The notes below the pieces were generated by a model. It was not told where the DNA came from, made no database searches, and saw nothing but the letters and a program-made list of their open reading frames with translations. Positions 15,427 to 24,200 of a stretch of DNA of 50,074 bases are shown in pieces. This DNA comes from Phycisphaerae bacterium (GTDB lineage Bacteria; Planctomycetota; Phycisphaerae; Sedimentisphaerales; Anaerohalosphaeraceae), in NCBI GenBank assembly GCA_016782835.1, contig JADHXS010000003.1, forward strand, positions 1-50,074, in the 5' to 3' direction. How positions within the stretch are numbered: the first letter of the stretch is position 1; the number at the start of each line of letters is the position of its first letter. A program made the translations under genes and the position numbers.

Positions 15427-18357
15427 ATGAGAAAAGTTCTGATTGGTCTGATAGCCTTTGGGATCGTCCTTTTGGGGTTCTGGGGATACGTTGCTTGGAT
15501 GGATACGCCTCCGATTCAGGTGCCGCATGCAACTGATGCGCAGGACATGGATATACCGCCCACTGATACCGATCCGCAGCCGATGGGTGACACGACGCTG
15601 GAAGTTGTGGGTCGAACTCGGTATTTTAAATATGACCCAGTCACGAAAGAAGCAATGGCTGAGTATGGTTTCCAATTGCTGTTAAATCCGGGAGAGGGGT
15701 CATCTCGCTGGCGTGTGGAAAAGCCCTATCTGGTCTTTTATCAACCGGATTACCAGTGCCGCATTGATTCTGAAAGGGGGACGTTCCAGGTTGAAACGGC
15801 CGGGTCTCAAAGTGTTCCGAAAGATGCGCAGTTGGATGAAAATGTGGTGATTCATATCACGTCTCGTCCGGGAAGCCGGATCAATGAAACAACCATCTAT
15901 ATGGATGATTTGACATTCAGCAGTGAGCGTTCGGAATTCGCAACAGACGGCCCGGTAACCGTTCAATCTATACAACTCCAACTGGAGGGGCATGGTTTAG
16001 TTTTGATTTTTAATACGGGTATCGGAAAGGTGGAATATTTACAAATTAAGGATTTGGACTTTCTTCGGCTCAAAGGTTTTGCGTCTTCAAATTCCTCGTT
16101 AGAGTCGAAACCAACCGAGGTCTCTGGTGAAGACAAAATGCCATCAGAACTTCAGCCTGCAGACCAGACGACCTCTCCGGAAATTGCAGCGTCTGAGCAG
16201 GATGTTTCGCAGCAGAAGGAGCCTGATTCATCGGATAACCTTTACCGGTGCGATATCCGAGACAATGTGATGATTCAATACGGTAATGAGTTGGTCGTGT
16301 CAGGCGCCGATCAGGTGGATATCCTGAATATCCGTCCCTCAAGTATGAATGATGCGAATACGGATGACAGCGATAATAAAAATAAAGGTCGTTCCGGCGA
16401 CATTGCGGATGCGGCCATACCATCGTCTCCGCAACAGCCGGGCTCTGTTTCGAATTCTCCCGAACCGACGCGGTCGCAGGCGGTTGCTCGGACCGATGAG
16501 TCGCAGGATGTTATCGTTAATTGTGATGGCGGGATGATTTTTCAGCCGATGCAGCGTGCGGAGTCGGTCAGTAACAAGGCGTCGGATTCGGCTCTGGCAT
16601 TTGAAATGTCCGGAACTCCTTTGAAGATAGGCCGTGTTCGCACCGGTTTATTAGATAAGGGTTCTGAAACACTGGCCCATTGCGGGGCTTTATATTATAA
16701 ACCTACTGAAGATATTCTGCGTTTGTTTACGAATAAACGCCAGCCTCAGATTTTGTTAAATACGCAGGAATCCAACAGTCGGATCGAAACAAACGGAAAT
16801 GTTTTTTGGGACCGCAAAGCTCAGCGAGCCAATATTGCCGGACCGGGAAAGGTTTATATCGGCAATGTCAAAAATCCAACAGCCCAACCCAGTGAAATTT
16901 CGTTTGATGGTGTGATGGACCTGTTGTTTGCACAGATGCCGGATGATGTTTCGTTGGCGACGACGATCCGGACAATCAATTTTACCGGCGGCATGGACGC
17001 AATCCTGCGGCAAAACGGTACGCTGAAAACACTAGCGGATTCAGCCGTGCTTGAGTTTGGACGCGAGAATGAACTCTCTGAAGCACGTTTAGACGGGGAT
17101 GTTCATTTTGAATCATTTGAGGCGGGAAAATCCTCATCGCAAGCTGCTGCTGAATCGGCAATTTTTCATTTTGACAACAATCAGATTTCAACGGCGGATC
17201 TAAAGGGAGCCGTTCATTTTGTGTCAGCTTCGGGCCAGATGGATTCTTCAAACGCACGGATTGAATTTGACCCGGATTCAAACGGGACGATGCATCCAAA
17301 AATGATTCGAACAAATGGTGATTCGGTTTTGCAGAGCCCTTCTTCCGGAACAGAACAGCCTTCAGCAAGGTTTGAGGCGAAAAAAATTGATTATGACATG
17401 CAAACGGGAACCGGGCTGGCGCATGGACCTATTCGTTTTACGTTTTATCAGCCGGCCCAGCCGGATGCGGCCACGGTTGAATTATGGGTCCCTGTGACGA
17501 TTACGGCCGATGAAAGCGCTCAATTTCGCGCGAATACTGACCGGACGATTAAACAGGTTGTGTTCAATAAAAACGTGATTGCGTTACGTATTTTGGAAAC
17601 ATCTCTCTATACGCAGCGAGATGAGTTTCATGGGGACAAGTTAATTGTTGATGTTGATAAAAACGAGGCAGGTTCGGCGGGTATCAATCGTATTACATTT
17701 ACGCAAGGGCGGGTATTTGGTCAGTCTAAAAAACTGCGAGGCGAGGAGATTCTGTTTAATGTGCGACTGACCTGCAAAGAGATGGTTTATGACCAAACTA
17801 CCAGCGTCGTTCTTGCTAAAGGTCCGGGCCAAATTCAATTGGACAACAGCAACGCCGAACCTTCCAATTCCGGCAATGTTGGTATCAATTTCCGACGTCC
17901 GTGTTATGCACTTATCGAAGGATTTGATACAATTCAATGGGATCTCGATAATCAGCAAATTGCAGCCAATGGAGACGAAAAGACAATGCAGTTTGCCTAT
18001 GTTCCATTAATTAATGGGGAAGTGGAAAAATACATTTTTGTGAATTCGCAAACGTTAGATGCAAGTTATCAGACGGATGCATTCGGAACACCGGCTATCA
18101 AACGTGTTTTTACCGATAAAGCGATTACTTATGTTGAAACGGATCGGGATAAAAAGAAAATATTGTTGACACTGGTTGGCCAGACACTGGAATATAATGC
18201 GATATCCGATGTGGGCTGGTTGACGATTACCGGTTCTGAAGCCAATCCCTGTTTCATAAATGGGAATCGTACCCCGGCCATTCGTTATAATGTTAATACC
18301 GGGCAATTTGATGCGTCGCTGTCACGGACGCCGGGTGTCTTGAGTCCTTTGAAATAA
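15427..18357 (+). CDS. Giant LptC/OstA-like envelope protein (976 aa)
   Basis: A single N-terminal membrane helix (residues 4-24) anchors a very large periplasmic protein. Residues 55-225 have the strand-rich look of LptC ('GEGSSRWRVEKPYLVFYQPD', 'DSERGTFQVETAG'). There are two acidic, Pro/Ser/Gln-rich linkers (about 220-265 and 295-345). The remainder contains repeated OstA/LptA-like units, recognisable by lines such as 'ADSAVLEFGRENELSEARL', 'AAAESAIFHFDNNQISTADL' and 'GEEILFNVRLTCKEMVYD'. Ordinary LptC has about 190 residues and LptA about 185. Its place directly after kdsD-kdsC is where lptC and lptA stand in E. coli, so I infer one protein doing both jobs in carrying LPS across the periplasm. 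No lptB follows on this strand. Domain limits are by eye. Confidence 0.7.
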   Translation: MRKVLIGLIAFGIVLLGFWGYVAWMDTPPIQVPHATDAQDMDIPPTDTDPQPMGDTTLEVVGRTRYFKYDPVTKEAMAEYGFQLLLNPGEGSSRWRVEKPYLVFYQPDYQCRIDSERGTFQVETAGSQSVPKDAQLDENVVIHITSRPGSRINETTIYMDDLTFSSERSEFATDGPVTVQSIQLQLEGHGLVLIFNTGIGKVEYLQIKDLDFLRLKGFASSNSSLESKPTEVSGEDKMPSELQPADQTTSPEIAASEQDVSQQKEPDSSDNLYRCDIRDNVMIQYGNELVVSGADQVDILNIRPSSMNDANTDDSDNKNKGRSGDIADAAIPSSPQQPGSVSNSPEPTRSQAVARTDESQDVIVNCDGGMIFQPMQRAESVSNKASDSALAFEMSGTPLKIGRVRTGLLDKGSETLAHCGALYYKPTEDILRLFTNKRQPQILLNTQESNSRIETNGNVFWDRKAQRANIAGPGKVYIGNVKNPTAQPSEISFDGVMDLLFAQMPDDVSLATTIRTINFTGGMDAILRQNGTLKTLADSAVLEFGRENELSEARLDGDVHFESFEAGKSSSQAAAESAIFHFDNNQISTADLKGAVHFVSASGQMDSSNARIEFDPDSNGTMHPKMIRTNGDSVLQSPSSGTEQPSARFEAKKIDYDMQTGTGLAHGPIRFTFYQPAQPDAATVELWVPVTITADESAQFRANTDRTIKQVVFNKNVIALRILETSLYTQRDEFHGDKLIVDVDKNEAGSAGINRITFTQGRVFGQSKKLRGEEILFNVRLTCKEMVYDQTTSVVLAKGPGQIQLDNSNAEPSNSGNVGINFRRPCYALIEGFDTIQWDLDNQQIAANGDEKTMQFAYVPLINGEVEKYIFVNSQTLDASYQTDAFGTPAIKRVFTDKAITYVETDRDKKKILLTLVGQTLEYNAISDVGWLTITGSEANPCFINGNRTPAIRYNVNTGQFDASLSRTPGVLSPLK

Positions 18358-18358
18358 T

Positions 18359-18384
18359 CCTGTTCCGTCAGGTACGGCAACAGG
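18359..18384. terminator. Possible hairpin between convergent genes
   Basis: CCTGTT-CCGT (from 18359) can pair with ACGG-C-AACAGG (to 18384) with a one-base bulge. It lies directly after the stop of the 976-residue gene, which is convergent with mlaF. The following T tract is weak, so a terminator role is tentative. Confidence 0.4.
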
Positions 18385-18444
18385 GGGCACTGTTATTTTG
18401 AATCCCGATAGCCTTAATACACATGAAACAGTGAGGTTTGTTCG

Positions 18445-19281
18445 TTACTCAAAATCTTCGGGCAGAAATTGTGTTTCGAATTTGGTTCCGCCAAGTCGCA
18501 GGGCGGCCAGTTCCGCCTCGCTGACCTTACCATGAATAAATTGCTGAACAACGTCGTGCGGATGGTTACGGATATGGTCTGCATCGCCGTCTGCGATGAT
18601 TCGCCCTTTATGGAACATGATAATCCTGTCCGCAATCTTATAAGCGCTTTTCATATCATGGGTAACGACCACGCTTGTAGCAGCCAATTCCTTTTGGAGT
18701 TTGATAATGAGTTCATTAATTACATCCGAAGTAATTGGGTCCAGACCCGTTGTGGGTTCATCGTACAAAATAATTTCAGGGTTTAACGCAATCGCACGTG
18801 CCAGTGAGACGCGTTTTTTTTGTCCGCCGGACAGCGAAGCGGGATAATAATTCTGAAAGCCATCCATGCCGACCATCGCCAGCTTTTGCTTAACCGTGTC
18901 CGCCAGCGCTTTATAATCTTTGATTTTATAATGCTGTTCGACGGGGAAAGTAATATTCTCATAGACCGTCAAACTGTCAAATAGGGCTCCCATCTGAAAA
19001 CAAAAGCCGAACTGGGTGCGGATTTTAGCAAGCCGGTGTTCTTCTTTGTCATCAATCCTTTCGCCCTTGAAATAAACGCTTCCTTCGGTAGGACGCTCCA
19101 GGACAATTAGATGCTTCATAAAAACGGTTTTCCCGCAGCCGGAAGGGCCGATGATAACGGTTGTTTTGGCTTTTTCGATAGCGATAGAGATATTTTCGAG
19201 AACGACTCGTTCACCGAATTGCTTGGTAATATTCTGTGCGACGAGTATTCCGTCTTCAGGTTTTACGATTTTTCGCGGCAC
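18445..19281 (-). CDS. mlaF: ABC transporter ATPase, MlaF-like
   Basis: This is the ATPase of an Mla-type phospholipid transporter. It has Walker A 'GPSGCGKT', the Q-loop in 'FCFQMGALFDSLTV' (the 'GALFDS' stretch is typical of MlaF), signature 'LSGGQKKR' and Walker B 'IILYDEPTTGLDP'. The ORF track starts at TTG 19320, inside mlaE. A GTG at 19281 has AGGAG 11 bases upstream, overlapping the mlaE stop, and gives a normal 278-residue length, so I prefer it. It lies directly after the permease gene mlaE. No MCE-domain gene (mlaD) follows: the strand is convergent with the LptC-like gene. It could be mistaken for LptB because of that neighbour, but the pairing with mlaE settles it. Confidence 0.86.
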   Translation of the reverse strand: MPRKIVKPEDGILVAQNITKQFGERVVLENISIAIEKAKTTVIIGPSGCGKTVFMKHLIVLERPTEGSVYFKGERIDDKEEHRLAKIRTQFGFCFQMGALFDSLTVYENITFPVEQHYKIKDYKALADTVKQKLAMVGMDGFQNYYPASLSGGQKKRVSLARAIALNPEIILYDEPTTGLDPITSDVINELIIKLQKELAATSVVVTHDMKSAYKIADRIIMFHKGRIIADGDADHIRNHPHDVVQQFIHGKVSEAELAALRLGGTKFETQFLPEDFE

Positions 19282-19295
19282 GGTAAGGTTTTCTC

Positions 19296-20105
19296 CTACA
19301 GCAGCGGCCTGATCGGCCAAAAACTTTTATAGACTGCGTCCAGCACAACAGCAAAGATATAATTTAACGCAAGGATGGAAATAAAACAACCGACAAACGC
19401 TTCGGTGCAGGCCTCACCAACACCCTGGGCGCCTTCCCGGCAGGTAAATCCTTTATAGCAACTAATCAGAGCGATTGCGCCGCCGAAGAAAAAACCTTTT
19501 AAAATTCCTGTGCAAACATCCCAGCGTTCAACACCGATGGCACTATAGTTCCAATAGGCTCCGGCGTTAATTTTTAATTGCCATACACTAATCAAATAAC
19601 CACCGAGAATGCCGAGCAGGTCCGCATAGATGATCAGCAGGGGGGTTAGTAACAGACACGCCAGAACACGCGGCGCGACAAGATAGCGAATCGGATTCGT
19701 TCCCATGCTCTGGACAGCGGCAATCTGTTCGGTGACATTCATGGTTCCCAGTTCGGCGGTCAGGGCGCCTCCGACACGGCCGGCGAGCATCACAGCCGCA
19801 AGAACCGGGCCGAGTTCTTTGACCACAGCAATGTTAATCAGGACGCCGAGGCGCTCTTCCAGCCCCATACTTGCTAACTGACCATATGTCTGAATTGCCA
19901 GGATCATTCCGACAAAAGCGCCGGTTGCCATGACGACCGGAACGGATTGGACACCGATGGTGTACATTTGAGCCCAGATTAGCGGATAAGTGCGGGGCTT
20001 GAAAAGGCACTGAGCCATAGCCCCGAATGTGCGCGCGACAAATCGCGAAAACCGGCCCAGGTTCTCAATCCCCTCAATTGTTTTCCGGCCTATCGTTTCG
20101 ATCAT
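19296..20105 (-). CDS. mlaE: ABC transporter permease, MlaE family
   Basis: The inner-membrane permease of an Mla-type lipid transporter. Family motifs are clear: 'FVGMILAIQTYGQLASMG', 'VKELGPVLAAVMLAGRVGGA', 'TAELGTMNVTEQIAAVQSMG' and 'LISCYKGFTCREGAQGVGEA'. About five to six helices fit the 269 residues. The N-terminal 40 residues are amphipathic and precede the first helix, as in MlaE. The partner ATPase gene starts just after its stop. The system normally needs an MCE protein (MlaD), which would have to be encoded elsewhere. Confidence 0.92.
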   Translation of the reverse strand: MIETIGRKTIEGIENLGRFSRFVARTFGAMAQCLFKPRTYPLIWAQMYTIGVQSVPVVMATGAFVGMILAIQTYGQLASMGLEERLGVLINIAVVKELGPVLAAVMLAGRVGGALTAELGTMNVTEQIAAVQSMGTNPIRYLVAPRVLACLLLTPLLIIYADLLGILGGYLISVWQLKINAGAYWNYSAIGVERWDVCTGILKGFFFGGAIALISCYKGFTCREGAQGVGEACTEAFVGCFISILALNYIFAVVLDAVYKSFWPIRPLL

Positions 20106-20412
20106 GAATTTTGAGCCTTTTTAATCAACGGTGACCCATAAAAAACGCTGAATTTCATGTATTTATACTGCCTTTGCTATCTTTTTGCACTTGAAATATC
20201 GGCCTTTTTAGCGGTCAAACTTGAGAACCTTCCGTATTCATCTATTTATAGAGGGCTTTTTTGTCGCCATCTTGGTTTTGATTGGAAAATTTAGCGCAAT
20301 ACTACCTGTTAACCCATTACTTCTCTTTTTATACTCATTTCGAATTTGACAGGCGCCTTGCATGTTCGGCACACCAATGGTATAATATGTATTTGATGTT
20401 CTTTGACAAGAA
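20106..20412. other. Intergenic region between mlaE and tmRNA
   Basis: This AT-rich gap contains the tmRNA promoter (20358-20386) and, on the other strand, whatever drives mlaE; I see only a weak TATAAA near 20160 for the latter. The ORF 20282..20536 runs into the tmRNA and is not a gene. Confidence 0.5.
20358..20386 (+). promoter_or_regulatory. Promoter of tmRNA
   Basis: TTGCAT at 20358-20363 and TATAAT at 20381-20386 are 17 bases apart, and the mature tmRNA begins 27 bases after the -10 box. A perfect TTGACA at 20346-20351 is too far upstream (29 bases) to be the -35 of this -10. Confidence 0.6.
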
Positions 20413-20760
20413 GGGGGCGACTGGCTTCGACCGGACAGGTAGATGGTCAGGTGGCATGCCCAGGATGACGGTTGGCCTGGTAAAAAATCCGTTAAATAAT
20501 TTAACTGGCACTAACCAGTATAGTTTGGCTGCTTAAGAGCGGCCCGTCCTGTGAGATCTTCTCCTGCGGGTTTCATAAGGGCGCCGAAAGCGGGATAGTC
20601 GGTCTGTGTGTTCGCGGCTGATCGGCGAAACTTAGCGAACTAGCGAAGGGTGCAGCCTGTCGTTTGGCGGTACGTGGGGCGAATCTTAAATGAACGACTA
20701 TGCATGTAGAGGCCTGGCTTGAAATGTCACGGGACGGGGGTTCGAATCCCCCCGCCTCCA
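20413..20760 (+). ncRNA. ssrA: Transfer-messenger RNA (tmRNA)
   Basis: The 5' end GGGGGCGACTGGCTTCGAC and 3' end GGGGTTCGAATCCCCCCGCC form the tRNA-like half, with GGGGGCG pairing CGCCTCC, and the CCA end is encoded. It rescues stalled ribosomes by adding a degradation tag. By alignment with the E. coli sequence around 'GTTGGCCT.GTAAAAA', the resume codon is most likely GGC at about 20508, giving the tag (A)GTNQYSLAA followed by TAA. The LAA ending is the usual ClpXP/ClpAP signal. The 348-base length is normal and it is the one-piece form. No smpB is in the window. Confidence 0.97.
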
Positions 20761-20762
20761 TT

Positions 20763-20835
20763 GCCCTCGCTCATCGAAGATGAGCGAGGGCGGATGTCCT
20801 GAGCGAACGAAGTGAGTCGAAGGGCAGCAGAAGAG
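20763..20835. repeat. 13-bp palindrome plus GTCCTGAGCGAA repeat after tmRNA
   Basis: GCCCTCGCTCATC (20763-20775), loop GAA, GATGAGCGAGGGC (20779-20791) is a perfect 13-bp stem. It is followed by TCCTGAGCGAACGAAGTGAG, a widespread dispersed intergenic repeat form. The hairpin begins two bases after the tmRNA CCA. It may assist 3' end formation, but no T tract follows, so I class it as a repeat. Confidence 0.6.
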
Positions 20836-20892
20836 ATTAACCGATTGTAATATTAGACCTTGGCTATCTTGCAATTTCATGAAGGGCTGATA

Positions 20893-21204
20893 ATGTGGCA
20901 CGTTTATATTCTTGAGTGCTCAGACGACAGTTTTTATGTCGGTCGCGCTGACAATCTACAGTCCAGACTCTTGCGTCATAACGAGGGCCGCGGCGCTAAA
21001 CACACCGTACGCCGGAGACCGGTAAAGCTCGTTTGGCAGGAAGCGCACGAGACAAAAGAATCTGCCGTAAAATGTGAAAAACAAATCAAAGGCTGGACAA
21101 AAGCAAAAAAGAAAGCATTGGTGGAAGGAAATATTGAAGTTTTATGCACTTTAGCCAAATGCAAAACTGCTTCCGGAAGGGCATTCGCTAAAAAACAATT
21201 ATAG
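20893..21204 (+). CDS. GIY-YIG domain protein (UPF0213-like)
   Basis: A small stand-alone GIY-YIG nuclease-fold protein: 'WHVYILECSDDSFYVGRAD' carries the paired motif (VYI..FYVG) and 'RLLRHNEGRGAKHTVRRRPV' the conserved Arg/His region. The Glu of the fold is probably in 'KESAVKCEKQIKGW'. Proteins of this type (YhbQ/UPF0213-like) are common, and their biological role is poorly known. The ORF track starts at 20860, but ATG 20893 begins the conserved strand and has GAAGG seven bases upstream. It is convergent with the giant glycosyltransferase gene. Confidence 0.9.
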   Translation: MWHVYILECSDDSFYVGRADNLQSRLLRHNEGRGAKHTVRRRPVKLVWQEAHETKESAVKCEKQIKGWTKAKKKALVEGNIEVLCTLAKCKTASGRAFAKKQL

Positions 21205-21233
21205 ATAGCGTATGCTTTTCATTGTTCAATTTT

Positions 21234-24200
21234 TTATCTGAGTCGGGTGATTTTTTCAAGCAGACGATGGAGCATCTTTTTTTCAGCTTCGTCAGCCCCG
21301 GAAAGAGAAAGGTGTTTGTCGATAGCCGTTAAAATATCGTTTTGAAGAATAGGATACAGGCGAAGCAGGACATTCTCCACGGCTTTCCTAACGGATGAAA
21401 TCGGACAACTCAGCGCATCCAGCAGGCAGTTAACAGCCTCAGGAACGGTTAATCCCTCGCGTAAAATCATATTGGCCAACTCTGCTTCGGGAGCATCCGC
21501 CATACTGACAATCAGACGCATGGCAGCGATGTGATCCGGAAACGCAATGCCGGCCATCATTGAATACGTCTGGATATACTCATGGAGCAATCGGAGCCAG
21601 CGATGGTCGGTGTTAAAGGCATTGTACGATAAATCACGATATCGCAGTTTTTTCGGACGTCCCTTTTTGTCAAAATACTTTAAACGCCTGTTATCATAAT
21701 AGATACTGACGGCATCGAGCAGGGCGTCCAATAGTGATTGGCCGGTAAAGCCGCTAAACTTGATGCCGTTGGAGGGAAATTCCTTGTCGCCGAAATCACG
21801 ATCCGAGACGGTTCGCTGCAAACCATCCTGATGATGCGCAACGACGGGGGTTCCGCCTGCATGGGCTTCCTGCTGGCTGATGCCGCAGGGTTCACCCACT
21901 TCGCCGCCGGACGGCATTATAAAGAACTGACTGCCGACATAGAGATTGCGATAGAGAGACGGTGACAGAGAACCTTCCGGGTAATACGCAAAACGTCCCC
22001 GGAACTGGGGCAGAGAGGCGATTCTGCGGAAATGCATATCAAATCGTCTCCCGTCAAAACTGTCTTCAACGCGGCCGGCAATCACATATTGAATTCGTTG
22101 GTCGGTAGACAGGAAGTACTCAAGAACCGTTGGCCCCATCATTTTCCACGGCTCATATGTCACCCACCGGCGGCCGCCCTCATCTTCATAGACTTTCCAG
22201 TCTACCAGCAGTTCGAACCCTTTTTGTTTGCAGATGCGATGGAGCATGGAAAAGATAACATGTTTAGTTTTTTTATCGTCGAAAGCCAGTTGGGTGTTTG
22301 GGTCGGACTGTAATCCCCGTTTGGCGAGCTTTTTCGCGTGGGTATATTTAGAAAACAGGCGTTTGCGGGCCGCAGGGTCATAGGTTTCAAGGATACTTTT
22401 CTTTGACCTGAACCAAAAACGCTGACGTGCGGCCATATTAAAGCCGTTACGCCGGCTGAAAAAACGTTCTTCTGCATGCAGTTGCTGGTATAAGACCCCG
22501 TGCCTAAACACACCGGGTTCGTCGAGCATCCGGTGCCGCATGGCTTTACTGACAGTGCCGATGTAATCTGATGTTTTGAGCATGAGGTATGTCAGATCAA
22601 TTTCATATCCACTGTAGCTGTCGGGATTGATACAGATGTCGGCGTTGGCAACGGCATCCATTCCAAGAATCATGCAATAATAATACCGTTTGAACATATT
22701 TGCTTCATCCATGACAATGCTGTAGGATGGATGCGGGTTATGCATCATGCTGCCGACGCGGGTATTGAAAAAATGCGGATCGGTGGAATATTCAGTTCGG
22801 CGTTTGAGATAGGCCGAGACAAGCCAGGTTGGCCATTCATTGGTCTGGATAATCGAGGGGTAATAATTGTAGGCTCGCAGCGCTTCCAGTGCTCCCTGTG
22901 AAAGAATTCGAGCCCGGCGAATTTTGTCTTCACCGGTAAGTCCGCCATATGGCGTATCAAGATACTTGCCGTTTTCAAGATAGAGCACTTCTACACGGGC
23001 CGATTTTCCATGTTTGAAACGAAGTAGGTTGCTCCGCAGAATATTAATGACATCCGGGATGGTGTTTCTTCGAATCGATTGCGTCCTGTCATCAAACTCC
23101 GGAAACTGGACCGTAAAACAGTGTCCATCGTATCGCGGCGCAAAGTTTTTAATGATTTTTTCACGGTGCGATTCGTAAAGGGGTGTCACAACAACAACAT
23201 GGAATCCGAGTTCGCTTAAGACGTCGGCGATGTCCGTGGTGTAAATACCCACACCACCGGCGGCCCCGCTGTAAAGGGACTCCGGCGAAACCAGTGCAAT
23301 GGTGCCGAGGTTCATGCCATGCAGAATATCGACCGCCGACTGGCACACGCTGTTTTCAAAGTGTTTTTTTTCATTGACCGCGATGCGCATTAGGAAATTG
23401 GTAATCCGGTGACGTCGAATCAAATGGTCTTCGCTGATTTCGGCCAATAACATTGAAAGGCAGCTAAGACCCGATTTGTGTTTTTTATCGATCCATTTTG
23501 CCAGGCATTCAAATAATTCGGCAAACGCCTCAAAATCTTCTTTGGTATTATCAATTATTTTAAAAAATACCTGGGCGACATAACTATAGTGTACGCGATC
23601 CTGCTTTCCATAAAGCGGATATCGCCGAAAGGAATCCAGAAGCATTTGCTCATGGTTAGAGGAATTGCCTTTATCGATGAATTCAAAAACATGTGATGAA
23701 ACCGGTGCCAAAACGCCGCCGAATCCGAGATGGATCAATTCATTTCCCGACCAAAATTCTTTCTTGGCACGGCGTGTTCGGCCTTCAGCATTGTTATAGC
23801 GCTCGATGACTTCATAAATCCGATTTGGTTGTATGTCATTCATCGGCAATTCAGTATTGCTGCCGCCGATCAAAAAATTAAATTTTCTTGCTACGGCCTG
23901 CTGGCCTTCGATATAAGAATTGGGGAAATTGAAGATACATAAATGCAATCGCTCTTTATAGATTCTCAGAAACGCGGCAATCCGAGTATTCTGAGTGGGT
24001 ATTGGTACAATCATTCCCCGTGTAAAAGCCGGGTTTTCGTCAACAAAACGGTAAAGTGCTCTCAAATATTTGGCAAAACCATAAAGAATCGGATAATCGG
24101 CAAGAATCTGCCATCGCGTGCGGTTTTCTTTGTCCCATGGATGCGAAAAACGATTGTTGACCCAGTGTTTCCAGCACTCCGTATAAGCATCATCAAAACG

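Noticed and set aside
18445-19320. Reading the ATPase as LptB because of the LptC-like neighbour
   Set aside because: It is on the opposite strand and directly coupled to an mlaE permease, and it carries MlaF-type sequence around the Q-loop.
20282-20536. ORF ending in ...NQYSLAA
   Set aside because: The last residues are the tmRNA tag frame; the ORF start lies upstream of the tmRNA and is not a gene start.
20573-20761. ORF 'MEAGGFEPPSRD...' on the minus strand
   Set aside because: It is a translation of the tRNA-like half of the tmRNA.
20761-21204. Genomic island inserted at the tmRNA 3' end
   Set aside because: No integrase, no direct repeat of the tmRNA end and no foreign-looking gene follows; the GIY-YIG gene is of a common chromosomal type.
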